NCBI GenBank assembly: GCA_012295275.1
Contig: CM022670.1
Span: 564,001 to 628,000 of the forward strand
DNA length: 64,000 nucleotides
Source: Chrysomallon squamiferum
Taxonomy: Eukaryota; Mollusca; Gastropoda; Neomphalida; Peltospiridae
Direction of reading: 5' to 3'
Part shown: positions 53,571-64,000 of the stretch, one piece after another
Numbering within the stretch: position 1 is the stretch's first letter
How the letters are laid out: every line of letters begins with the position of its first letter
Position numbers and translations under genes: made by a program
The notes under the pieces: generated by a model
The model's input: only the letters and a program-made list of their open reading frames with translations
Databases searched by the model: none
What the model was told of the DNA's origin: nothing

Positions 53571-56500
53571 TTACTCGGCAACAGTGCCTTCAGGAGCAGA
53601 TCCAGGTGTAAGGTAAGGGGTGGGGTCTGAAATTTTTCTAAGATTTTCTTTGATGACTTTCTCACTGCACATTGGACAGTTTGTTTCTGTTTCAAGTAGT
53701 CTGTAAAAATGAATATATATATAGTTGTTTTTTTTTATATATAAAAACGTTTTTCATTAATAATCATCTGCTACAAAAGTCAAATGGAATAAAATAATTA
53801 ATTTTTTTTTTGACATCAGTACAATTAAAATTTTGAAAGATGGAGAAAAGATATCACAGGCTTTAATAAAATCCACTGTGTCTGGAATGGGAAACAGACT
53901 ATTTTCTATCTTTTTTGCAAAATTGTGATTAATTAAAAGATACTAACATGCTAATTATTAAAATTAAATTATTATGTCATTTCATAGTGAACAATTTTAA
54001 AAGTGTTAAAATAACTCAATAACTGATAAAAATAAACATAAAACTATAACCATAACATTTGTATAACTCATTCAAATTGAAATCATAAGTAAATTAGAGG
54101 AAAATAAGGAACTGATTTATATAATGAAACCTTTTAACTTAATCAATAACAATAATATTATTTTTGAATGAGTTAAAAACAGAATAAGAAAATGACTTAC
54201 TTGAGAAATTCACTGAAAATGGCTGGGAAATCACAATTGTGACAAGCTGTCAGATCTTCTCTCAGTACGTGACGTCCCTGCAAAATTAATTTAAAACATT
54301 GAATATATATATATATATATGAAGAATACAATACTTATCAGACATTCCACAGAACCTAAAAAAAGTTTTATTTTTTTATATTTTTAATTTCTTTTTCAAT
54401 TATTTTTATTTTAATCTGAACTTAGTGCTTTTGTATCATATTCAGACATTTTTATACTTGTTGCAGTTGCTGTTGGTATGATATATATATATAGTTAATT
54501 TTCAAAATTTTTGCTGTCCCAGTTTTTTATTATTCACTGTGTTACTTACTGTAGCAATGCAGTAAGGCAGGTTGTTTTTACACTCAGGACAGATAAGTTC
54601 AGTCTCTGGCAGCTGAAAACTACAAAGAGGACACAGAGTGAGGGGTTCATCCTCCTCGGTTCTGTCTGGTTTACGCACTATCTGTTCTATCTTCTTCTTG
54701 TACTTGAGATCTATCTCGTTTCTGTACTCTGGTCTCATTAACATTGCTGCGTAGCTGAATGCAGAGTTTTTCAGTCCTGACCTTTGACACTCAACAACTG
54801 TTGATGTCAGCAGGGGCACAATGTCTGGAGGAAAATGTTTGACATTTGTTTCAGGTGAAAAAATTGAAATAAGAAAAAAATTGAAAAGCAGTTAATAATA
54901 AAAGTTAATTAATCAAAATAAAAAAATGTCCAATTTTATTGTTAAATGTAATTATCTTGCAAGTGTAATACAGCCAAAATTGGTTAGAAATTTTTGAAAA
55001 TAAGATTGTGTAGATGTTTGTTAAGAAACCTACGTGATGGAAATTTGCTGATGTTATTTGCTACTCTGATCAACATTCTTGCTCCTTTCAAATGATCACC
55101 TCTTTTGATGTGTATCTGAAACACAACAGAAAATTCTTAAAACCTTGACTATGAAAGTGTTGTATGACATCCATCACAAGGAATGAAAAGGAAAGAGTTG
55201 AAATCATTAGAAGTACAATAACAAAGAAGAATATTCATTGTATTTTGAACCTTTGGTCACAAAAGCTACTCCAAGGCTGAAACAACTAACATTGGTCACT
55301 GTGGTGATAAATATAATGTGTTAATCCAGTTTATTTATATAATCTTACCTTTCATTAAACATTTTGCATCCATTGCAGTTTGTGAAATGAAGTACAGTTG
55401 CTGAGTTAAATCCAATAAACAATAGATAAGTAAAATATTTTTTTTTTTTTTTTTAAAATAAGCATATAAAATTATAAGTATTATTAATTACAAACAGGAA
55501 TGGGTTATTGACAGTTATGATACTATGAAGTATTAAAACAATATAGTTTAAAGTTTTACTTTGTTTACAACTGGGTTTTATTAACAAACCTTGGCCAGAA
55601 TGTAGCTGTGGAGAATCATCAAGTTTGTAGCCATCTCTGTTGGTATCTTTATTTTGTTTTCCTTCAACTCCTGGTACATACTGAACAACAGGTCATGGGC
55701 ATTCCTATAGTTACCTGCAAAAAGTCAACAGTCATTCTTTTAACAATGTCTGATTCATTTTTAACTGACTTAAAGTTTGCTAAAAAGCAGAAGATTGTTG
55801 CTTCTGACCTGTACCTCAATTATTATCCTTAACAAACAATAAATATATCTATGATATATATATTTAAATCCATCTATAGTTTTTTAAAAATCAATTTTGG
55901 TATTTTACATGAAATTTACCTGCATTCTGCTCCTCTCTGGCAATGATAATAGCAGTTCGTGCTGCCTCAGGATACTGCTCCAGAGCCATGTACAGTCGGA
56001 ACAGGAATTTAGCATCCTGAAAATATTAAATGCAAAACATTACTATTCATGTTCATATAAAATAATTTGCCTTTAATTTATGCACATTATATCCTTTAAA
56101 ACAGTAGTTAATTTCAGGATATGTAAACTGTCATGGCAAATGTTTCAAGGAAAGTTAAAGCTCTTCATTACATTCAAATGATAATTACATATTTTAAAAG
56201 CATTACCTTAGGAATTCCATCAGTTTCTCCCATGAGAAAGTCAATAAGCTGTCTGGTTAGCTGGTCATCATTAGCACGTCCCACTGTTTCTATAGCCAGC
56301 TCAATCGCCTGACTGTCTTCCCCATTGCATCTTAGAAAATGTTTCATAGCCTGTTAAAAAAGACAAAAACAATACAAAACTGAATTCTAATTATACATAC
56401 AGCAATATTATGCAAGTTTTTAAAGTATATTTCTTAGCTTCAGTTACAACATTAATATTTCATTTTTAAATTTATTTCTATTAAATAATTTAAAGTTCTT

Positions 56501-56760
56501 CCACTAAGTATTAAAAGCCAATGCAATATATTTAACAATTATTTTGAAAAATTATGTTTAAAAATAAAATAAATTATTAAAAACTCACTCGACTGTATTG
56601 ACCACTAAGAAGAAAGAATTTGCCAGCAAGAAAATGATTTTTCTCGTTTTCAAAATGAACTGCAATACTCTGATAGTCTTCAGGGGTAGCATCTGAGCCT
56701 GTAATTTAAAAAAAAAAAAGCAACAGTAAGCATAATGATGATGATAAGAACAACAACAGC

Positions 56761-56816
<56 letters not shown>

Positions 56817-59800
56817 CAATAACAAATTTGAAAAAAAAAAAAACAAATTAAAAAATAAATAAAAATACCAATGATATCTGCATAAATTTCCATCTGGTTG
56901 TGACTCTGAGCCAGTTGGAAAGCTTCATCATTACACTTGGACATGACAAGGAACTGTATAGCTGACCCATAGTCATTCAATCGCTGGAAAAATCTACAAA
57001 TTCACAAATGTTCATAATGTAATCTGTCCTCGTCATACATTTTTCTGTACATCTTTTTGTTTTTCTTTCTGTTTAATAATTGTGTAGAGATATATTTTAA
57101 AAGATTTAAGTGTTATAGTTGACATGCAGTAAATTACTTGATCATTTAATTTCGATTCAAATCTTTAATTTTTCAACTCTCATTCTAAAATGAATAATAC
57201 CTAACATATAAAATAATTAAAGTCTGTGAAGAGCTATTAATATTAAACCCCCCAAAAAAACAATGGAAGTTATTTTACTTGGCAACCATTTTGGCTCCTT
57301 CTGTTGATTGTGTTTCTCTGACAATTTTCACAGCTTCTTCTGGATTCTGCAGGTAATCCAAGTTAATCCTGCCAATAAAAATCTCATAATTAACACTGTA
57401 TACAACTAAATTAAATGAAAATTATATCAAATCTGAATTTTCATCAAAATTGTTTTTTCTTTTTTCCATCCTGGTTTGTGCATGTGTGTTTGTGTGCTTG
57501 TATTGTGTTATGATGTGTGTACATGTGCTCAAGTGTATTTGCATTTTCTTTAACTCAGATAAGCATCCACCAGATTCAAAACATTTTAATTAATGAATGC
57601 AATGAGATTTAAAATTAAACATTTTTATTACAAATCTAAAGCAGTTTAATACCTGATAACATTGTCCCATTCCTTGGCCATGCGATATGCCTCAGCAGCC
57701 TCCTTGTACCTGCCATCTGCCTCTTTAGCTTTAGCATACTGGGCATGGATCTTTGGAGACGTGATGTGTTGAAGCAATTCACCAACTTTCCCCCTAAAAA
57801 CATAATCCAAATTACAGTATCCTGATCAATAAATTATACATTTTCTTCACACATCTTTTGACTAAAATGTAGAACAGTTGTTTATTGTTAATTTTTCTGT
57901 CAGTTTTTTTTCATTATTATTATTATTATTATTTTAAAAAATTTTGTGACAAAGAACCAACTGCATGCAAACTTTGCTTGGTTTTTTCAAATAAACAGAA
58001 AAATACATTTTGTTATTGGTAATTTTAAAAATACTAACCAATTTTTGCCTCTAATGTACACTGATGCAGCTTTATCATAGTAATGTCCTTCTTCATATAA
58101 CAGAGCTGCTTCAGACCATTGCTAATAAAGATTTAAATATATAGATCTATTAGATTAGTTTTTCACATTTGTGAGGAATCAACAAATGTAGGTATAAAAT
58201 GAATGTGGAAATAACTGCCAGTACATAATAAACACAAGTTAAATCCTTATGAGGTTATTAATAGCAGAAAGAGGAAATATATTTAATTTTATTAAAAGTT
58301 AACCTTCAGTTCATTCTGAAAGTTACATACTAGATTTAGGTTTAGGTTTTAAACAGATAAAAAAATAAAATAAACATAAAATACTACATATACCAGTCCA
58401 ATCTCACTAAGCTAGAGTTGTGTGAATTATAAATGAAATATATACACATGCCCCAATACCAACTGGATAAAATACCCAAAGGTTTATGTTAACTAAATTC
58501 TCTTCAAATGGACATGTAACTTGTTAAGTATGTGTGTAATAGGTTCTGTTTACCTTCATACTTTCCAGTATCGCAGCACATTCCTTCTTTAGTATCTTGC
58601 TGGGCATTCTTGCTGCCATATTTACACCTCTGAATAAACATTTTAAAAACAAAAAAGGTATAATTCTTTCATAAAATAACAATGAATTATTAAATCACAA
58701 TGTGTTATTATATCATCAGAAAAGCAATGATTAACTGAGCATTCTAAAAATTTTAATATATATAAAGTGTAATAAAAAAGGAACCAAAAAAAAAAAAAAA
58801 ATTAAATACTAATTAAATACAGAAAACAATCTAGTAACTATCTAAATGTATCCAACTTAATCTGCTAAATAAATAGAACTTGACCAGTTACATGCATATA
58901 ATTTAAACTGTTAAATGTAAATTAATTTTCATTAATTATCTTTATATTTAATTAAACCAAACAAACCTGCGAATATCTCCCATTCTGATAGACATGCGAG
59001 CAATTCCTGCTGCACAAACTTCATCCTGATCTTTCTCCTTCTCGTCTTTGGTCATTCCCTTCTCATAATGCTGCAGAGCATTCATGTAGTCACCTGTAAA
59101 CTCCAGCTGTTGGGCATACTCTCTCGAGATGTACGGAATCTGTTCTGGTTTCAGAGCTTTGGCCAACTGCAGAGCTGAGTCCCAGTGGAGTAAATCTCTT
59201 CTCATCTGAACACAAAATATTCTCATTAATATAAAATTAATTTAAGGAAATTCTTGATCTTTTCATTATAATATTTGTTAAGGGTGTAAGTAATGAGTCT
59301 TTGACTACAAAAGATTAGGTTGGCATCCACTCTTAGAAACATAAAAAAAAATAGAAGAAGCAGACACAAACTGCAACATAAATCTGCAGATATCTGAAGC
59401 TGGAATGATTTCAAATTATATATACAACTTCAAAAGTCACTTTCATACTTTTTAAAATGCTATCAGCTGTACATTTTAATTCATCTTATTTCAATACATT
59501 ATAATCTACAGTGTATTTGAACTAGTTTGTGTATTTACCTCAAGAGCGGCCAGAGGATAACTTGAAGCTAGAAAAAGATCCTGAGCCACGTTGAAGTCTG
59601 ACAGAAACATGGCAACATAACCAGACAGGAGATTCTTATCTTCTAGAGACTGAAATAACAACAACAACCATAATAACAACAGCTGTGGTAATAATAATCA
59701 TAACATAATAAAGACAATAAAAAGGCAATAATTTATCAATTTGCACCATGTTATGTGTTGTTATAATGTTATGTTATATGTAATTATTTAATGGCCAAAA

Positions 59801-60207
59801 TAACTATCTATGTACATCATATTTTCATTACTTTAAACATTATTGTCAGATCAGTATGCCAGTGTAGAGTTTCAAAATAACAGTAGAGAGTATATAATAA
59901 ATTTAATCTTAATAACTTTGATGCTATATGCTTTAATAATTTGATAAAATTATCAATGTCCTGAAATTATATTACAATTCATAATGAATGTAGCCATTAT
60001 AATAAAAAGTGGTAAACATTTGCCTCATTACCTTTATTTTCTGCAATGAGGTGACCATCCCTGCATCACCAATGAATCTGTATACACGAATACCTAAAAT
60101 ATAAATATTTGTAAAATAGAGAAAGTACTTTGAAAGAGGACATAACAAAAAACAACACATCATCATCATAATGATATGATGATGATAATAATAATGATAA
60201 TAATAAT

Positions 60208-60259
<52 letters not shown>

Positions 60260-61195
60260 TAATAATAATAATATTAATATTAATATGGACAACAAAAACA
60301 AAGATGAAGAATAATATTATTTTAAAAAACCATCTCACCAAAGTCTAGTTCTAGATTCTGTAAAGCAGCTTTTCCCAGTTCCTTCCAAAGATCATTGTCT
60401 TTGAGACACTGACAGTAGATCCAGGCATCCTTGAAACGTCGCAGAGCTATGCACTGTTCAGCTGCTATTTTCATCTACAGTGGACAAAATGTGATAAATT
60501 AATCATAATACTTCATAATCTTTAGCGCTATTACAAAAATGATCATAAAAAGCACCACACTGTATTTATAAATGAATCCAGTCTGTTATAACAAAGAACA
60601 AATATTTTGTGTATAAACTGCATATAGATATTATTTAAAAAAAACAAAAAAAAAACAACAACAACCAAATCCTAACTAAATAGACAGTACAATATTAATT
60701 TTAGTATTATCAAATCTTAATATAATAATCTATGTGTATACTACAAAAATAGAAATACGCAAATGAGATTTACTGATGGATAGTTAGAAGGAAACAAAAC
60801 AAAGATTATGGAGTATAAAAACATGATTTAAAACAATTTTGTAAACCCACCTCAGCAGGTGGAAGGCTCTGTGGGTTTTCGTTAAAGATGTGTGTGTGTG
60901 TATCCAGCATCAGGGTTATCAGTTTGCCATTCTGTGTCTGCAGAGTTATCTCACCATTGTGAAGAAGTACTGGTATCTGACCAAACGGAAGTCTGGTAAA
61001 ACCAGCATACAGAATCTGTGAACCTACATATCAGTTATAAATATGGATATATAGATATATGCTTATACAGATATATAGTATACAATTACTGGTTTTAAAA
61101 ATTTGTTGTAATAATACATATTTAATATATGTGAATAAAGAATGTATTTAGAATAATTTATAAAATTTATAGAAATTAAAATACAGTAATCTCTT

Positions 61196-61290
<95 letters not shown>

Positions 61291-63806
61291 TAATAATAAT
61301 AAAAATAATAATAATAATACATGTAAGGAGAAGGATGAGGAGAAGAGGAGAGAAAGAAGTTATAAATACACAAATATGTAATTTGAATATTATCTTGTTT
61401 TACAGATGTACAGTTTCTAACCAAAAATATAAATGAACAATATATAATTTGCTCCAGAAACATAAGGTTAACTTATAGAAGATGTCAATTAAATACATGT
61501 ATATTATAATTTTTCTGTTGTAGATAGAAATAATAGTTGTTGTTGGAACATTAATCAATAAATGTATGTTAGTAAAACAATATTAAGAAAAAAATCAAAT
61601 AAACAAACAAAAACACCAAATAAAACAAAAACAAACGTATTATTATTTGAAATTACTGATTAAAGATTTTAAGGTATAATTTACCATTTAAAATGGAATT
61701 AAAATACCATAAATTTAATTAATGTGGGATATACAACATACCCCAAAATAAAAAAACTAGTTTTAACAGGAAACTAATTATTATGAAATCAAATGAAAAT
61801 GGACAATCTAATAATGTCCTTAAATATCTATTTAACTATAACCATTTATACTAAACAGTGAATGCAGTACAATCTATTCTGGTCTAATGTAAATCACTAA
61901 GAGAACAGAGAAATTCAATTACATACTGAGTTCCAAAGGTATTCAATAGACCTGACAAAATTTAATAACGAAATGAATTTGAACTGAAAAATAATTTAGA
62001 ATTTAAATATGAAACTGAATAATTAAATTAATTGGATTTGAAATAAGAAACTCGGTTATTAAATGAAATGTGTTGTTATTTATTTTATCATTAATAAAAG
62101 TATAACTGGACAATGAAAACAAGCTACATGGTGCTGTCACAGTGCCACCTCACAGCACACACTTCGTCTGTCTCCATGAAGAACAAAACTCCAACTGTTG
62201 CAAGTGCTCATGCAAACTTCTTCAAGTCATGCTTAATAGTATCTCTTAACTTACAAACGGTGGACCCAATACTTGGTGGTTCATAATACCCCATAAAATG
62301 TGAAGTAGACATTTGTGGCATACCCTTCACTGACTCCCGACAGTACACATATGTGTGGATCTTTTCATTGTCGTAAGCTACAAACACAGCCTAATAAAAC
62401 AAAATCAATTATTAGTTAAAAGTTCACTATTACATTAAAAATCTCTATAATCTTTTTTAATTTTCTGTATTTTTGGATTAGTTACCAGATCTTTATTAAG
62501 AAATCATGAAATATACAATTTATTGACTCCTTACTGAAAACAATAGATAACTATAATTTAAAATAATGCTACAAAATCAAAAATCAACTATGCAACTATA
62601 CTACATATTTTTGGTCATACAGTGTAATGTTAATAATTGACAAATAAATTGTTGATTTTTAAAAAACATTTTTATCTGTGACTTACCTTGTCCATTGCAC
62701 TATTTTCCCACAGTATTCCCTGGGTAGCTGAAGACAAGTCTGGAATACTGATCACACTGTCTGTCACCTGGAAATAATCTCATTACATTGAAAAATAAAT
62801 TATGTAACAGCTATCAATCAGTCTGAAACAATATCCACTCACTGAGTTAGGTATCACTACAGACCAAGTCCCATGACATACTGAGCAACTGAACAGTTTC
62901 TAACAGCAATTCTCGCTTTATATGACAATATAATAACATGTGAGAACAAAACAAAATATGTTATCATTACCATCACTACTATTAGTATCTTCGGTGAATT
63001 TATATTTTCGTTTACACAAGTATTTGAGGAAGGAAAAGTGGTAGTTATTTGGAAGACAGCTACTCTGGCATTATGTATGAAATATGTTTTATGGAAAGTC
63101 AACTTACAGGATTGTACACAAAACCATCACTTTTGTCATCAATGAAAATCAGTCTCGTTCCACTGGGATCTGGATAGAGTTTGCGAATTCCAGTCAGATG
63201 TCGATACTGATTGACAAACTCCCAGTCTTCAATAAAGAAGTATTCTATGTTTCCTTTCTGAATAGAGACAACAACAACAAAAAGGTAACTGTATAATTAA
63301 TTTTTTTTTAAAGTAGCTCAAATCTTCAATGACTCCTTTCTGAAATAAAAAAGTTTTAAACCTATACCATTAATACTTAAAAATTTAAACTTTTTGAAAG
63401 TAGGTTATAAGTATATAATATTTATCGTAAACTATGTTTTCTGTTTTCTTTCTAAATCAAAATTAAAGCAGGTTTTAATAATATACAGTTATACAAAAAG
63501 GTATATCTCATAGTAAATTCAGAATCATTTATTTCTTTAAAAAATATCTTAAATTATATAATTTTTACAACTTGAGTTATATCCCTATAATGTTTTCTCA
63601 TCTTACTGTTACAAAAAAAAAATTAAAAGAAAAACAAAAGTAATATGAATTCAACATGAAATATTAAAAAGATAACTAACATCAGTTCCAAATATGAGAA
63701 ATTCTGATGTTATGTCATGACAAGTGATTCGGACATCTTTGTGGTCTTTGTCTGGAAACAGTCGAGTCTCTCTCTCATCCATTGTGTCTGTGATTTCACC
63801 ATCAAT
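53571..63806 (-). CDS. WDR19: WDR19 (IFT144), C-terminal two thirds; 5' part outside the window
   Basis: Twenty-two exons in minus-strand order: 63806-63681, 63257-63108, 62767-62687, 62390-62255, 61023-60851, 60474-60339, 60093-60032, 59649-59539, 59205-58967, 58629-58554, 58121-58039, 57793-57653, 57368-57279, 56993-56869, 56698-56589, 56350-56207, 56016-55920, 55714-55590, 55115-55034, 54824-54550, 54277-54201 and 53700-53571. They give 922 residues; human WDR19 has about 1340, so roughly 420 N-terminal WD40 residues are missing at the right edge. TPR-like helical repeats dominate ([56 protein letters not shown]). The C-terminus has paired zinc-type cysteines: CPLC/CPEC, then CHNC/CPMC. 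WDR19 is a core subunit of intraflagellar transport complex A, which drives retrograde transport in cilia. The conserved blocks make the call firm. Confidence 0.96.
56761..56812. repeat. (AAT)n microsatellite in a WDR19 intron
   Basis: About 16 AAT units lie in the short intron between the exons at 56993-56869 and 56698-56589. In gene sense the tract is (ATT)n and sits about 60 bases upstream of the acceptor. Confidence 0.95.
60184..60274. repeat. (AAT)n microsatellite in a WDR19 intron
   Basis: About 25 AAT-type triplets with GAT variants at the left end. In gene sense the motif is ATT. Confidence 0.95.
61196..61319. repeat. (AAT)n microsatellite in the longest WDR19 intron
   Basis: About 40 AAT units with two small interruptions lie in the intron at 61024-62254. 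The rest of that intron is AT-rich and shows no exon. Confidence 0.95.
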
Positions 63807-64000
63807 CTGAAAAAAATATATATATATGTTATAAGTTTTTCCGAATATTTAAATATATTCAGGAAAAAAGGTTAGAAATTATAATTAAATATTTAGAATA
63901 ATAATATATATTCTAATGTGGATGTGCACAAAATATACTTTCTTATATAAATATGTATGTATGCATGAATATCAAAGTATTAAAGTTTGGGTTTTTTCTG

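Overview
The window is nuclear DNA of an animal. It is AT-rich, its genes are split into many short exons with GT...AG introns, and it is full of microsatellites, so it is not bacterial or viral. The gene content (WDR19/IFT144, ANKLE2, a voltage-sensing phosphatase and LRRC74-like proteins with EF-hands) belongs to a ciliated metazoan. My best guess is a mollusc or another lophotrochozoan, but the sequence alone does not settle the phylum.

From left to right: (1) 1-5.5 kb is mostly repeat-rich intergenic DNA, with a possible minus-strand first coding exon at the left edge. (2) 5.5-11.7 kb and 14.2-22.1 kb (+) hold two tandem paralogues of an LRRC74-like leucine-rich-repeat protein with two C-terminal EF-hands. 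Both have 12 coding exons, and seven internal exons match exactly in length. (3) 23.8-39.7 kb (-) holds ANKLE2, a LEM and ankyrin-repeat nuclear-envelope/ER protein, in 11 coding exons with one 8.3-kb intron. (4) 40.1-49.2 kb (+) holds a complete voltage-sensing phosphatase (TPTE/Ci-VSP family) in 15 coding exons. It lies head-to-head with ANKLE2, with about 0.4 kb between the start codons. (5) 53.6-63.8 kb (-) holds the C-terminal two thirds of WDR19 (IFT144) in 22 exons. Its N-terminal WD40 part lies beyond the right edge.

I built the exon models by reading splice sites by eye. Every junction keeps the reading frame, and the conceptual proteins are 571, 510, 1087, 591 and (partial) 922 residues. 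The genes do not form a pathway; their arrangement is tandem, convergent, divergent, convergent.

The most unusual structure is in the introns. Several minisatellites start at or just after a 5' splice site. In two genes (ANKLE2 intron 2 and LRR gene A intron 7) the repeat unit contains the splice donor and part of the coding exon, so the donor has been copied many times. Several 3' splice sites are built directly from T-rich microsatellites. I see no defence system, CRISPR array, intact transposon or other clearly new gene system.
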